Source of the DNA: Dethiosulfovibrio peptidovorans
GTDB lineage: Bacteria; Synergistota; Synergistia; Synergistales; Dethiosulfovibrionaceae
DNA: 37,089 nucleotides
Direction: 5' to 3'
NCBI GenBank assembly: GCA_002748665.1
Contig: PDTB01000004.1
Coordinates: 1 to 37,089, forward strand
The translations under genes were made by a program, and so were the position numbers. Positions 16,065-25,617 of the stretch are shown piece after piece. The notes under the pieces were generated by a model. That model did no database searches and was not told the DNA's origin. It saw nothing but the letters and a program-made list of their open reading frames with translations. Numbering within the stretch: position 1 is the stretch's first letter; every line of letters begins with the position of its first letter.

Positions 16065-16622
16065 ATGGACGATACCAAAGAGATACCTGAGGAAAGATAT
16101 GATGGTGTAACGGAAGAGCAGGAGTCCGTAGCTGAGGTTGATAACGACGACGAAAACGATCTTGATTCGAGGATACAGTTTCTTGAGGAGGAGCGGGATA
16201 CGTTTCGGGAATTGGCAGCGAGAGCTCAGGCCGATCTGATCAATTTTCGTACCCGTACCGAACGGGAGGTCCGTCGAATCAGGGAGTTAGCTGCAGAGAG
16301 AAGCGCTCTTGAGATGTTTCCTGTCTTGGACAACCTGGATCGGGTCTTGCAGGTCAAGGAAGATGCCGATGTGACGACGGTGGTTCAGGGTATCCGCATG
16401 GTTCGGAAGCAGTTTGTGGAGGCGTTGGCCGCTTTGGGAGTTCAGCCCATACAGGCGGTAGGCGAGGCTTTTTCGCCTGAATATCACGAGGCTATAGGTC
16501 TTGTGGAGGTCTGCGAGCGGGAGCGGGATGGGATAGTCGTGGAGGAATTCCAGACAGGGTATATCCTGGCAGACAAGGTCGTTCGTCCGGCCAAGGTTCG
16601 AGTCGGGCGTTGTACGGAGTAA
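16065..16622 (+). CDS. grpE: Nucleotide exchange factor GrpE
   Basis: GrpE releases ADP from DnaK and may act as a thermosensor. The 185-residue protein starts with an acidic disordered tail, followed by the long helix RAQADLINFRTRTEREVRRI. The four-helix region contains LEMFPVLDNLDRVL, and the C-terminal beta domain ends YILADKVVRPAKVRVG. An ATG at 16056 overlaps the hrcA stop (ATGA), but the GGAGG at 16050-16054 is better spaced for the ATG at 16065. It is co-transcribed with hrcA and dnaK. Confidence 0.96.
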   Translation: MDDTKEIPEERYDGVTEEQESVAEVDNDDENDLDSRIQFLEEERDTFRELAARAQADLINFRTRTEREVRRIRELAAERSALEMFPVLDNLDRVLQVKEDADVTTVVQGIRMVRKQFVEALAALGVQPIQAVGEAFSPEYHEAIGLVEVCERERDGIVVEEFQTGYILADKVVRPAKVRVGRCTE

Positions 16623-16678
16623 GACTCCTTATATTGAATAAGGGATTCAACATAATTTTTAGGTAGAGGTGAGGCATA

Positions 16679-18499
16679 ATGGCAAAGGTAGTTGGAATAG
16701 ATTTGGGAACGACAAATAGCTGTATCGCGGTGAAAGAGGGAGATAGCGTCACTATCATCCCTAACACTGAGGGAGCTCGAACAACGCCTTCCGTCGTCGC
16801 GTTTACCAAGGATGGTGAACGTCTTGTCGGGCAGTTGGCCAAGCGACAGGCCATCGTCAACGCCGACAACACCATCATGTCCATCAAGAGGCATATGGGT
16901 ACGGATCATACGGTGACTGCCGGTGGCAAAAAATACACGCCCCAGGAGATCTCCGCCATGATCCTGCAAAAGCTCAAGAGAGATGCCGAGGAGTATCTGG
17001 GTGAGGACGTGAAGCAAGCGGTTATTACCGTGCCTGCCTACTTTACCGACGCTCAGCGACAGGCCACCAAGGACGCTGGCGCCATCGCCGGCCTTGAGGT
17101 TCTTCGGATTATTAACGAGCCCACGGCTGCAAGCCTGGCCTACGGCATGAACAGACAGGGCGAGGCAAAATTGTTGGTCTTCGATCTGGGGGGAGGTACT
17201 TTCGACGTGTCCATCCTGGACGTTGGAGACGGGGTCTTCGAGGTCCTGGCTACTCACGGAGATAATCGCCTGGGTGGCGACGACTGGGATATGGCCGTGG
17301 TGGACTGGATGGTGGCAGAGTTCAAGAAAGCCGAGGGAATCGATCTCTCCGCTGATCGAATGGCGCTCCAGAGACTTCGAGAAGCTGCGGAAAAGGCCAA
17401 GATTGAGCTGTCGTCCATGCCGGAGACCTCCATCTCTCTGCCCTTCATCACCGCTAACGAGACGGGGCCTAAACACATGGAGCTGAGTCTCTCCCGGGCC
17501 AAGTTTGAGGAAATCACCTCCGAGCTGTTGGCCCGAATCGTGGGCCCCGTCCAGCGTGCTCTTGAGGACAGCGGTCTGTCAGCTTCGGCCGTGGACAAGG
17601 TCCTCCTGGTAGGTGGCTCGACCCGGATGCCTATGGTCCAGCGCAAGATCAAGGAATTGTTGGATAAAGATCCCACCAAAGGCATCAATCCCGACGAATG
17701 TGTGGCAGCAGGCGCCGCCATCCAGGGCTCCATTATGGTCGGTGATTCGGACAAGAACATCGTCCTTGTGGACGTGGCGCCCCTGTCCCTGGGTATTGAG
17801 ACTTTGGGAGGTGTCTGCACTCGAATTATCGAGCGCAACACGGCCATCCCCGTGACCAAGAGCCAGATATTCACTACTGCGGCAGATGGTCAGACCCAGG
17901 TTGAGATCAAGGTACTTCAGGGCGAGCGCTCAATGGCGTCCGATAACGTGGTTCTGGGGACCTTCGTCTTGGATGGCATCCCCTCGGCACCTCGGGGTAT
18001 TCCTCAGGTTGAAGTTTCCTTCAACATCGACGTGAACGGAATTCTCAACGTCAAGGCCACCGATAAGGGGACCGGCAAGGAGCAGCATATCACTATTCAG
18101 TCGTCCAACTTAAGTAAGGACGATATCGAACGAATGAAACAGGAAGCCGAGGCGAACGAAAGCTCCGATGCCAAGAAAAAAGCGTTCATCGAGGCCAAAA
18201 ACGAAGCCGACGCTCTGGTCTATCGTACGGAGAAACTCATGACCGATCTGGGGGATAAGATATCTCCCGAGGAGAAGGGAAGCCTTCAGACCAAGATCGA
18301 TGCTGTGAAAAAGGCTCTGGAGGGTGACGAGGCCGATGCTATTGAATCGGCGTGTATGACGTTGGATCAGGAGGTTCAGGCTTTCTCAACGAGGCTGTAT
18401 CAACAGGCCGGTACCCAGGGTGGTGACGGTGCTCAGTCCGGCGATGATGGCCAGGGATCGCCTCAGGATGACACGGTCGACGCTGAGTTCTCCGAGTAG
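16679..18499 (+). CDS. dnaK: Molecular chaperone DnaK (Hsp70)
   Basis: This is a complete 606-residue Hsp70. GIDLGTTNS is the first phosphate loop, followed by [28 protein letters not shown] and [12 protein letters not shown] of the ATPase domain. The [16 protein letters not shown] linker leads into the beta-sandwich, and a helical lid ends with a Gln/Gly-rich tail and [10 protein letters not shown]. After IMSIKRHMG the chain passes directly to [11 protein letters not shown], so the roughly 23-residue insertion found in proteobacterial DnaK is absent. The ATG follows AGAGGTGAGG. No second CIRCE lies in the 56-bp gap after grpE, so it depends on the hrcA promoter. Confidence 0.98.
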   Translation: MAKVVGIDLGTTNSCIAVKEGDSVTIIPNTEGARTTPSVVAFTKDGERLVGQLAKRQAIVNADNTIMSIKRHMGTDHTVTAGGKKYTPQEISAMILQKLKRDAEEYLGEDVKQAVITVPAYFTDAQRQATKDAGAIAGLEVLRIINEPTAASLAYGMNRQGEAKLLVFDLGGGTFDVSILDVGDGVFEVLATHGDNRLGGDDWDMAVVDWMVAEFKKAEGIDLSADRMALQRLREAAEKAKIELSSMPETSISLPFITANETGPKHMELSLSRAKFEEITSELLARIVGPVQRALEDSGLSASAVDKVLLVGGSTRMPMVQRKIKELLDKDPTKGINPDECVAAGAAIQGSIMVGDSDKNIVLVDVAPLSLGIETLGGVCTRIIERNTAIPVTKSQIFTTAADGQTQVEIKVLQGERSMASDNVVLGTFVLDGIPSAPRGIPQVEVSFNIDVNGILNVKATDKGTGKEQHITIQSSNLSKDDIERMKQEAEANESSDAKKKAFIEAKNEADALVYRTEKLMTDLGDKISPEEKGSLQTKIDAVKKALEGDEADAIESACMTLDQEVQAFSTRLYQQAGTQGGDGAQSGDDGQGSPQDDTVDAEFSE

Positions 18500-18526
18500 C
18501 TTCTAAATAAAGGGGAGTTCCCGTAG

Positions 18527-19654
18527 ATGTCCGTTGGAGGGGGGCGGGACTATTACGAGGTCCTGGGTGTTTCGAGAGAAGCGTCTCCCAACGAGATAAA
18601 AAAGGCGTATCGTCGCCTGGTCAGAGAGTATCATCCCGACGCCAAACCAGGAAGCGCCGAGGCCGAGGCCAAGTTCAAGGAAGTCAGCGAAGCTTATGAA
18701 GTTCTGAGCGATCCCAGGAAACGTTCTCAGTACGATCAGTTTGGTCGTGTTGGAGAGGGGCAGCCCTTTGGCGACATGGGGGGCATGGGCGATATCTTTG
18801 GAGACCTCTTCGACAGCATGTTTGGCGGTGGGTTTGGTCGATCGGGAGCTCGCCGAGATGGGCCTCGTCGGGGCTCTGATCTGGAGATGAGCCTGGAGAT
18901 CACCCTTGAAGAAGCGGCTCTTGGTGTGACGCGAACGGTTACAATTCCCCGGTGGGAGACGTGTTCCCGATGTGATGGCAAGGGGGCTGAGCCCGGATCG
19001 TCCGTTTCGGTCTGCGGGACATGTCATGGCTCCGGCCAGGTTCGGCGTACGAGTCAGACGCTCTTTGGTCAAGCGGTCACCGTAGGGACCTGTCCCGATT
19101 GCAGGGGAGCCGGCAAGGTTTTTGAGAGAAAATGTCAGGACTGCAACGGCGAGGGACGGGTTCGACGTAAAAGAGAAATCAAGGTCAACGTTCAGGCTGG
19201 AGTTGACCGGGGAACCAGACTCCGGGTTCCCGGTTCTGGTGAGGCTGGCTTGAATGGCGGGCCTCCGGGGGATCTGTTTTTGGTGATAGACGTTTTGTCT
19301 CACGAGGACTTTGAAAGGGACGGCATGGACCTTCATCGCCGGCTCCCTTTGGCCTTTCCCTTGGTGACTTTGGGTGGTGTCACGAACGTAACAACATTGA
19401 TAGACGATGTGCGTCCCGTGACTGTCCCTGCTGGAACGGAGCCGGGCGAAGTCCTTCGGCTCAAGGGGCTCGGTATGCCGAGCCTTCGGAATGGCGCCCG
19501 GCGTGGTGATCTCTTTCTTCACGTCACGGTGGAGGTTCCCAAAAAACTGACAGAGCGTCAAAAAGGCTTGATTGAGGCTCTGGCTACTGAGATGAATGTT
19601 CCTGTGGACACCGAGGAAGGTGTCTGGGATAAACTGAAACAGCTGTTTTCATAG
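18527..19654 (+). CDS. dnaJ: Chaperone DnaJ (Hsp40)
   Basis: This is a type I DnaJ of 375 residues. The J domain includes the YHPDAK motif that stimulates DnaK ATPase and is followed by a Gly/Phe-rich linker. Four zinc-binding repeats follow ([32 protein letters not shown]), then two beta-sandwich substrate domains ending in a short dimerisation helix. The ATG follows AGGGGAG, 27 bp after dnaK. It is the last gene of the operon before a terminator. Confidence 0.97.
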   Translation: MSVGGGRDYYEVLGVSREASPNEIKKAYRRLVREYHPDAKPGSAEAEAKFKEVSEAYEVLSDPRKRSQYDQFGRVGEGQPFGDMGGMGDIFGDLFDSMFGGGFGRSGARRDGPRRGSDLEMSLEITLEEAALGVTRTVTIPRWETCSRCDGKGAEPGSSVSVCGTCHGSGQVRRTSQTLFGQAVTVGTCPDCRGAGKVFERKCQDCNGEGRVRRKREIKVNVQAGVDRGTRLRVPGSGEAGLNGGPPGDLFLVIDVLSHEDFERDGMDLHRRLPLAFPLVTLGGVTNVTTLIDDVRPVTVPAGTEPGEVLRLKGLGMPSLRNGARRGDLFLHVTVEVPKKLTERQKGLIEALATEMNVPVDTEEGVWDKLKQLFS

Positions 19655-19659
19655 ATAGC

Positions 19660-19695
19660 AAAGACGAGGAGAGGTTTTTCTCTTCTCGTCTTTTA
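19660..19695 (+). terminator. Terminator of the hrcA-dnaJ operon
   Basis: A 14-bp stem (one wobble pair) of AAAGACGAGGAGAG with CTCTTCTCGTCTTT closes on a T-rich loop and ends in a short T tract. Confidence 0.85.
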
Positions 19696-20179
19696 TGTTC
19701 TCCATGCCGTGCCAGAAGCATGTGATCAGATCGATCTCTTCCTCCCGATACTCAAGAGGCGGGGGCGATACGCGAGACAGGGCTCTAATGGGACGACCTG
19801 AGGCTGGGAGACTCGGTTGTAGGTTTTTAGAACGGCCCTAATGCTTACCAGAAGCCCGCCTTCGTATTGATGTTTATTTGTGATGATTGAGACGAGCTTG
19901 ATGGGTTTGAAGTTGGGGTGTCTGCATTGCTAGAGTACCTTGGCCTGTTTAAAGAGATTTTGACAATCGAAAAAGGTCGCAACTTTCTTTTTGTTGAGCT
20001 CTATCATCACTGACCTCCAAGTATAAAAAACTAGGAGATGTAACGACGGAGACTCTCCGCCTCCTCTTTGGAGGAGGATATCAAAACAGTTGGGAAGAAT
20101 CAGACGAACATCTTCCTTCTTGCACATTATCGAAGAGATTGCTCCACTGATCTCCTCATTATTTGACTGTAAATTCCTA
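19696..20179. other. Intergenic region, about 480 bp
   Basis: No supported gene. On the minus strand a 25-codon frame (19930-20007) starts at an ATG with GGAGG 6 nt upstream, within a longer 65-codon frame. It could be a small peptide but nothing identifies it. A GC-rich hairpin (CCTCCTC/GAGGAGG) and the palindrome CGGAGACTCTCCG lie near 20047-20077. Confidence 0.4.
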
Positions 20180-20188
20180 TGCTATACT
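20180..20188 (+). promoter_or_regulatory. Extended -10 promoter element (TGCTATACT) of the glycine-betaine-type binding protein gene
   Basis: TGC-TATACT lies 30 bp before the gene. The nearest -35-like hexamer, TTGACT at 20163-20168, is only 14 nt away, so the extended -10 probably drives recognition. Confidence 0.6.
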
Positions 20189-20218
20189 GAGAAATATAGG
20201 TAAAGGAGGTATCTGTCT

Positions 20219-21229
20219 GTGAAAAAGAGTTTTATGGTGTTATCTCTCTCCATTCTTTTGGTAGGCGTTTTGAGTTTTATCTCCTTGGCTAAAACGTCGC
20301 CTGTCGTTTTTCTGGACGAGAGCTGGGATAGCGCGCAGGTTCACAATCGTATTGCTGCGTATATCGTAAAGCATGGGTATGAGCGAAAGGTCGAGTTTCT
20401 CTTTTCTGAGACGTTGCCCGGTATGCTTGGATTGGAGAGAGGGGACGTCCATATTTGTCTGGACGTGTGGGTGAATAACACTCCCGAGTGGTGGGCCAAA
20501 GCTCAGAAAAAGGACTCGCTGGTCAATCTAGGTGTGAATTACCCCAACGCCCCTCAAGGTTGGTATGTTCCGACATATGTTATCAAGGGAGATCCCGAGA
20601 GAGGAATTGAACCTGTTGCCCCTGATTTACAATATGTGGACGACCTTGAAGCCTATGCCGGGATCTTTAAGGATCCTGAGGATCCCTCCAAGGGACGTTT
20701 CTACAACGCACCGCCAGGTTGGAAAATCTCCAGTATCAATGAATACAAGATGAAAACTCTAGGATTGGACAAAATCTACGTGATTTTCTCTCCGGGTTCC
20801 GACACGGCTCTTCAGACCGTGGCACGGGCCAGCTACAAAAAGGGCGAGCCTGTTATTTTCTACTACTGGCAACCTACGGCTCTCATGGGCTTGTTTGACA
20901 TGACTCGTCTGAAGGAAAAAACTCCCTATGACGTGGCGAAGTGGAACGAGAAGGCTGGATATGGCTGTGATTTTCCCGCACAGTCAGTGCTCAAACTGGC
21001 CAACGCCAATTTTGCTGAAGCAAATCCCGAGCTTATCGACTTTTTTCGTCGTTATGAGACAACTCTGGGGATGAACGACCAGATACTGGCCCGCCGCTCT
21101 GTGGACAATCTCTCCCTTGAGGAGACAGCCATCTGGTTTCTCAAAACGTACCCGAATATCTGGAGAGCGTGGATTCCTGAGGATCGTCAGGATGTTCTGA
21201 AAAAGGTCAACCAGGTGCTAGGTCTGTAA
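20219..21229 (+). CDS. Glycine betaine/choline-type ABC transporter substrate-binding protein (OpuAC/ProX family)
   Basis: A 336-residue secreted protein with a signal peptide (MKKSFMVLSLSILLVGVLSF, cleavage near SLAKT) and an OpuAC-type domain. FLDESWDSAQVHNRIAAYI opens it, as in ProX-like proteins. GDVHICLDVWVNNTPEWW and GWYVPTYVIKGDPERGI supply aromatic residues typical of quaternary-amine cages, and PVIFYYWQPT is also typical. The GTG start has AAAGGAGG about 8 nt upstream. No permease or ATPase gene lies in the window, so it is either an orphan feeding a transporter elsewhere or a sensor component. Ligand assignment (betaine, choline, proline or carnitine) is by family only. Confidence 0.88.
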   Translation: MKKSFMVLSLSILLVGVLSFISLAKTSPVVFLDESWDSAQVHNRIAAYIVKHGYERKVEFLFSETLPGMLGLERGDVHICLDVWVNNTPEWWAKAQKKDSLVNLGVNYPNAPQGWYVPTYVIKGDPERGIEPVAPDLQYVDDLEAYAGIFKDPEDPSKGRFYNAPPGWKISSINEYKMKTLGLDKIYVIFSPGSDTALQTVARASYKKGEPVIFYYWQPTALMGLFDMTRLKEKTPYDVAKWNEKAGYGCDFPAQSVLKLANANFAEANPELIDFFRRYETTLGMNDQILARRSVDNLSLEETAIWFLKTYPNIWRAWIPEDRQDVLKKVNQVLGL

Positions 21230-21256
21230 GGACAGCGGCGCTATATATGAGAACAG

Positions 21257-21292
21257 CGTACGATCCTCGGCGTATTTGCCGGGGATCGTACG
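21257..21292. terminator. Long hairpin after the binding-protein gene
   Basis: A 15-bp stem (CGTACGATCCTCGGC with GCCGGGGATCGTACG, one wobble pair) lies 28 bp after the stop. It is followed by TATATTAC rather than a strong T run. It may be a weak terminator or an mRNA-stabilising stem, since the next gene has no clear promoter of its own. Confidence 0.5.
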
Positions 21293-21317
21293 TATATTAC
21301 AGAGGTGAGGTGTCGTT

Positions 21318-21833
21318 ATGGGAAATATGGTGTATCGTCCGATGAGGCGAAAGGATCGAGAAGTCTCCGATCCTAGATGGATGGAGTCGGTCCTGAGCAG
21401 TGGCGTGACCTGTTATCTGTCTCTTTTCGATGGAGAGTGGCCTTATGTGATTCCTCTTTCCTACGGCTATAGTGAAGGACACCTGTATTTTCACTCGGCC
21501 AAAGCGGGAAAGAAAATCGATATTATTCGGGAAAATCCTCGGACGTCCTTTGCTGTAGATGTAGAGACGATCTGCGCTCCCGAATCCAGGATCGAAACTG
21601 GAAGTGTCCCGCCATATCGGAGTGTCATCGGTTATGGAGAGATAGAGATCATTCCAGACGACCAGGAAGACAGAAAAAGAGAAGCGCTCAACATCCTGGC
21701 AGTACATCACGGGCGAGAGAGGCGAGAGACGCCCAGACCAAAGCGGATGTTAGATAGAGTATGTGTCCTGGACCTGACCATTATCCATATGACGGGAAAG
21801 GAGAAAAAACCCTCCAACGAGCGGTCTTGTTGA
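21318..21833 (+). CDS. Pyridoxamine 5'-phosphate oxidase family protein, NimA-like flavin-binding
   Basis: The 171-residue protein matches the split-barrel flavin-binding family that includes NimA/NimB nitroimidazole reductases. It has the N-terminal MRRKDREVSDPRWMESVL, the PYVIPLSYGY strand pair, the LYFHSAKAGKKIDIIRENPR block that contacts FMN phosphate, and SVIGYGEIEII. The ATG follows AGAGGTGAGG. Real activity could be flavin-dependent reduction or simple flavin/heme binding. It converges with typA, with only three bases between the stop codons and no terminator between them. Confidence 0.85.
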   Translation: MGNMVYRPMRRKDREVSDPRWMESVLSSGVTCYLSLFDGEWPYVIPLSYGYSEGHLYFHSAKAGKKIDIIRENPRTSFAVDVETICAPESRIETGSVPPYRSVIGYGEIEIIPDDQEDRKREALNILAVHHGRERRETPRPKRMLDRVCVLDLTIIHMTGKEKKPSNERSC

Positions 21834-21836
21834 GGA

Positions 21837-23702
21837 TCAGGCCGATCGCTTCGCCGCCTTTCGGCGTTCGTTCATATCTAGGATTGCCTTTCTGATGCGG
21901 ACCTCTCTCGGTGTGGCCTCTACCAACTCGTCATCCGTTATCCACTCTAATGCCTTATCTAGAGTCACTGGCCGAGGTACGTCGAGCTTGATGCCCATAT
22001 CTTTGGTGGACGATCGATGATTGGATGTCTGCTTCTTCTTCGTTGGATTACAGGGAATATCGCCAGGACGGGAGTGTTCGCCTACAACCTGGCCATTGTA
22101 AACTTCCGTCCCAGGTGAGATAAACAGAGTGCCTCGTTCCTGGAGATTTTCAAGCTGATATCCTGTTGCGATCCCCGTATCCATGCTTACCATCGAACCT
22201 CGATTCCGGGATGTCACGTCGCCCTTCCATGGGCCATAGCCAACGAATCGGGACGCCATGATCCCCAGTCCTCGGGTATCTGTGAGGAACTCGCCTCTGT
22301 AGCCTATGAGCCCTCTTGTTGGAATTCTAAAGTTCATCTTTACCGTTCCGGTCTGAAGGACCACCATGTCGGTCAGGTCAGCTTTTCGCATGGCCAACTT
22401 CTCGATCACCATGCCCTGGTACTCCTCGGGAACCTCAATAGCTAGATCTTCCATGGGCTCCAGCGTGTGTTCTCTATCGTCTTTTTTTGTGATGACCTCC
22501 GGTCGGGAGACACAGATTTCCGATCCCTCCCGGATCATTTCCTCTATGAGAATAGCCAGCTGGAGTTCTCCACGGCCTGAGACTTTCACTCCGTCAGGGC
22601 GTCCCAGATCCTCGACTCGCAAAGCAACGTTCGTTTTGATTTCCCGATCCAATCGAGTCTTGAGTTGTCTCAGGGTGATGGGATTGCCGTCCCGGCCAGC
22701 AAAAGGCCCGCTGTTGACCAGAAAAAACATAGAGACGGTTGGTTCCTCAATTTCCAGGGGCTGAAAAGCCGGTTCCAGACTTTCGGTAGACGCGAAAGTA
22801 TCGCCAATATCGATCATTTTGGGACCGGTGATCCACACGATATCCCCAGCAAACGCCTCGGCCACCTCGACCCGCTCCAGACCCCGCGTGACCCATATAT
22901 GCGTCACCTTTTCTCGGGATGAGGAGACAACGTCCCATCCTTCTTCCTTGTCCGACGGCGACCGCCAGGTCGTCTTGGTCTGGACAAAAGACTCCCCTTG
23001 ACGAACGATTCCTGATGTTATGCGTCCGCATCCGATTTGCCCCACGTACTCGTTCCATCCTAAAGTGCTCACCTGCATTCGGAAAGGCGAGCCCGGGTCG
23101 GACTCTGGAGGAGAGACGTAATCCACGATGGTCTGAAACAGGGGATCCATGCCCTCTCTTGAATCGTCCATATCCAGTACGACCCACCCATCCAGTCCAG
23201 AACCATACAGGACGGGGAATTCCAGCTGATGTTCGTTGGCCCCTAGCTCGATAAACAGATCGATGGTTTTATCCAATGCTAAATCCGGTGTGGCCCTCGG
23301 GCGATCGACCTTATTGATGATCACGACAGGACGAAGGCCCAGTTTGAGAGCCCGAGAGAGGACATAGCGAGTTTGGGGCATCGGGCCCTCGTTGGCGTCC
23401 ACGAGGAGAAGCACCGAATCTACCATGGAGAGAACTCGCTCCACCTCTCCTGAAAAATCGGCGTGCCCCGGTGTGTCAACGACGTTGATCAGATAGCCGT
23501 TCCACTCGACGGTACAATGCTTTGAGGTGATGGTGATACCTCGCTCCCGTTCGAGTTCGCCGCTGTCCATGACTCGTTCCTCAATACGTGCATTCTCTCG
23601 AAACACCTTGGCGGCGCGGAAGAGGGAATCTATGAGAGTGGTCTTGCCGTGATCAATATGGGCGATGATCGCCACATTCCTGATATGCTGTACATCGTAC
23701 AT
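21837..23702 (-). CDS. typA: Translational GTPase TypA/BipA
   Basis: TypA/BipA is a ribosome-binding GTPase of the EF-G type, linked to stress, cold growth and 50S assembly. The 621-residue protein has all G motifs: [10 protein letters not shown] (P loop), RGITITSKH (switch I), [12 protein letters not shown] (G3) and NKVDRP (G4). EF-G-like domains II, III and V follow, with the TypA-specific C-terminal domain ([20 protein letters not shown], later ECPCN-like [18 protein letters not shown]). The ATG has TAGGAG about 8 nt upstream. A good promoter lies upstream, and the leader of about 40 nt is U-rich at its start. Confidence 0.97.
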   Translation of the reverse strand: MYDVQHIRNVAIIAHIDHGKTTLIDSLFRAAKVFRENARIEERVMDSGELERERGITITSKHCTVEWNGYLINVVDTPGHADFSGEVERVLSMVDSVLLLVDANEGPMPQTRYVLSRALKLGLRPVVIINKVDRPRATPDLALDKTIDLFIELGANEHQLEFPVLYGSGLDGWVVLDMDDSREGMDPLFQTIVDYVSPPESDPGSPFRMQVSTLGWNEYVGQIGCGRITSGIVRQGESFVQTKTTWRSPSDKEEGWDVVSSSREKVTHIWVTRGLERVEVAEAFAGDIVWITGPKMIDIGDTFASTESLEPAFQPLEIEEPTVSMFFLVNSGPFAGRDGNPITLRQLKTRLDREIKTNVALRVEDLGRPDGVKVSGRGELQLAILIEEMIREGSEICVSRPEVITKKDDREHTLEPMEDLAIEVPEEYQGMVIEKLAMRKADLTDMVVLQTGTVKMNFRIPTRGLIGYRGEFLTDTRGLGIMASRFVGYGPWKGDVTSRNRGSMVSMDTGIATGYQLENLQERGTLFISPGTEVYNGQVVGEHSRPGDIPCNPTKKKQTSNHRSSTKDMGIKLDVPRPVTLDKALEWITDDELVEATPREVRIRKAILDMNERRKAAKRSA

Positions 23703-23750
23703 TATAGAAAGCTCCTAACTGGTGAAGTTGAAGTCAACGCTAAAAAAAGA

Positions 23751-23779
23751 ATTATACACTTCCTTCTCTACATCGACAA
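23751..23779 (-). promoter_or_regulatory. Promoter of typA
   Basis: On the minus strand TTGTCG and TATAAT are separated by 17 nt, and TG directly precedes the -10. Transcription would start about 40 nt before the typA ATG. Confidence 0.85.
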
Positions 23780-24374
23780 GTATAACCGGTAAGGTGCAGA
23801 AAATGACGGCTTTTTTGCAATTCAGGTAAGAGTTGGAGGGCGAAAAGACCGGGAAGGAGAATGAGGTACCCCTATCTTTTACACATGTACTTAATCTGTA
23901 CGTTTGCAGTCGCTCTCCATCGTAGTGTCTACAGAGGAGCTATTTCCAAATAGGAGGTATAAGAAGAGACCTGATGTTCACAGTAACCCAGGAATACGAA
24001 GATCTCAAAGAAGCCTGAGAAAAACAGAGACACCATGGCTAAAAAGCTCGAGAGGATAGGACTCAAAAACCTGCTAAGCTTCATCATAGAGGTCAGGAGG
24101 AGGCTCCAATGTTTTTTCACTTCGTGCCTCGGAGTATCGGCTCTTCTTTTGGTAACTGTGAGAGTAGGACACGCAGCCTCAAACAAGTATAGCGCAAGAG
24201 CATAAATAAACGTGAGGGATCTCCTAGAACAGAGACGAGATCAGGAAGACGTTTCTGTCGCTCGTAAAGATCCTTAAAACAAAAAAGTAGCCCTCATAGG
24301 TTTGATAGCTCAAGGATAAAAAGCCTAAAAGACTGAATAAGACCACGGCCTGACGTCAGGTTATGGTGTATAAG
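23780..24374. other. Intergenic region with a possible small membrane protein ORF
   Basis: This stretch of about 595 bp between divergently placed units has one candidate. A minus-strand frame at 23929-24120 starts at a GTG with CGAGG 6 nt before it. It would make a 63-residue hydrophobic protein with one strong membrane stretch (SPILSSFLAMVSLFFSGFF). I recognise no family. Codon context is weak, so it may be chance. Confidence 0.3.
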
Positions 24375-24408
24375 AAAAGAGGCTCTCTTTGCCGAGAGAG
24401 CCTCTTTT
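24375..24408 (-). terminator. Hairpin terminator downstream of the diguanylate cyclase gene
   Basis: A perfect 14-bp stem (AAAAGAGGCTCTCT with AGAGAGCCTCTTTT) has a 6-nt loop. It lies 33 bp past the minus-strand stop. T-rich flanks on both strands could allow two-way function. Confidence 0.75.
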
Positions 24409-24441
24409 GTGTACTTATACGCATAAAAAATTTGAGGTGTT

Positions 24442-25602
24442 TTATAAAACCACGGTGCAGTTTTTGCCCCTCTCTTTTGCCTGATACATGGCTTGATCCA
24501 CCAACTTTAAGACATCCTGCATATTTTCATTGTTGTCCTTATTCAGTTGGACAACGCCAAAACTAGCAGTAATATGGAGGTCTTTGGAAAATTCTGCTGA
24601 GGCAATCGCTTCCCGAAGCTTTTCAGCGACGTTAAATGCCTGTTCTTTATCGGTTTTGAGGAGGCCCAGGATGAATTCCTCCCCCCCCCATCGAGCGAAT
24701 AAGTCGGTACTGCGAATGTTTTTTTGGATGAGTGCAGATATATCCATTAAAAGATCATCGCCTATAAGGTGCCCGTAGGTATCGTTCATGTTTTTGAAGT
24801 TGTCCAGATCAAACATGATTAATGAAAAAGCCTCGTCTTGTTTTTGAGCAAAATGAATAGCTCGAGAGGCCTGTTCGTAGAAATCCCGGCGATTTGATAT
24901 GCCTGTGAGGGTATCAGTCCGAGCCTGATGGTCTATCTTCTGGAATTGCAGGGCGAGCTTCTGTCTCATATTCTCGATAGCCCGGCCCAAGTGGGAGAAC
25001 TCGTCTTGATCGGTCCATGCACAGGCTCCATCCGTAAGTTGCGATGATATTTTTTCCGTCTGGTCTAAAAGTCGATGGATTGGTCGAGCTATCGTTGTCC
25101 GAAACACCACCGATGTAATGCAAAAACTCGACAAAAAGAGGAGTAAAAAAACAACGATTGTTGTTTGGAAGTTCCACAGCAAGTTGTTCATAGCCGGTGT
25201 CATTGAAATACTGATTCGGACGGAGCCTACAGGGAGGTCGTCAAAATAGGCTATTTCCTCGCAGGTGTAGAGATCCTTGTGTGAACGAAAGGGAATCTTT
25301 ATGTGAGCGAGGGAGATATCGAATACGCTTGAGTAGATATCAACCTCAACGACGTTTTCATTGAGGGCAACAAGTTGGGCAGCTCGAAGAACCTGCTGAG
25401 GCGCAAAATATTTCATAGGTTCGGCGACACATTGAGCGAGAGTCTTCGTGTTTTCTTGGGTACAATGAATCAAGGAGTCTCGAACGTTGTTTCTTTCGCT
25501 CATTGTCAACAAAACAAGCCCTCCAAAAAATGGGAGGAAAAAGGCTAAGAAGAGCCAGAAGAAAAATTTAGAAATTTTGTTATTGACAATATTATTGTTC
25601 AT
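24442..25602 (-). CDS. Membrane diguanylate cyclase with periplasmic sensor region and HAMP-like linker
   Basis: This enzyme makes cyclic di-GMP from two GTP. The 386 residues show a membrane span near 12-34, a roughly 110-residue extracytoplasmic region (35-145), a second span near 146-166, a HAMP-like linker (167-220) and a GGDEF domain (225-386). The active-site motif is intact as RWGGEEF (GGEEF 306-310), and the inhibitory RxxD site is present as RSTD (297-300), five residues before it. DNFKNMNDTYGHLIGDDLL is the substrate-binding stretch. The start has no visible Shine-Dalgarno; the region before the ATG is A/T only. It begins 15 bp after a BMP-type binding protein gene on the same strand, suggesting the two proteins work together. 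Confidence 0.92.
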   Translation of the reverse strand: MNNNIVNNKISKFFFWLFLAFFLPFFGGLVLLTMSERNNVRDSLIHCTQENTKTLAQCVAEPMKYFAPQQVLRAAQLVALNENVVEVDIYSSVFDISLAHIKIPFRSHKDLYTCEEIAYFDDLPVGSVRISISMTPAMNNLLWNFQTTIVVFLLLFLSSFCITSVVFRTTIARPIHRLLDQTEKISSQLTDGACAWTDQDEFSHLGRAIENMRQKLALQFQKIDHQARTDTLTGISNRRDFYEQASRAIHFAQKQDEAFSLIMFDLDNFKNMNDTYGHLIGDDLLMDISALIQKNIRSTDLFARWGGEEFILGLLKTDKEQAFNVAEKLREAIASAEFSKDLHITASFGVVQLNKDNNENMQDVLKLVDQAMYQAKERGKNCTVVL

Positions 25603-25617
25603 ATTTTTTTAATTAAT

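Noticed and set aside
16623-16678. Second CIRCE before dnaK
   Set aside because: Only a 5-bp CCTTA/TAAGG dyad is present; no TTAGCACTC-type half site.
16484-17476. Long minus-strand open frame (330 codons) across grpE/dnaK
   Set aside because: It is antisense to unmistakable grpE and dnaK, with no ribosome site and a low-complexity His-rich translation.
18503-19561. Minus-strand open frame of 352 codons opposite dnaJ
   Set aside because: It mirrors the dnaJ codon structure; no domain and no ribosome site.
25603-25617. c-di-GMP riboswitch or other leader at the diguanylate cyclase gene
   Set aside because: Only 15 bp separate the genes, and no GEMM-like sequence is visible there or upstream of the pair.
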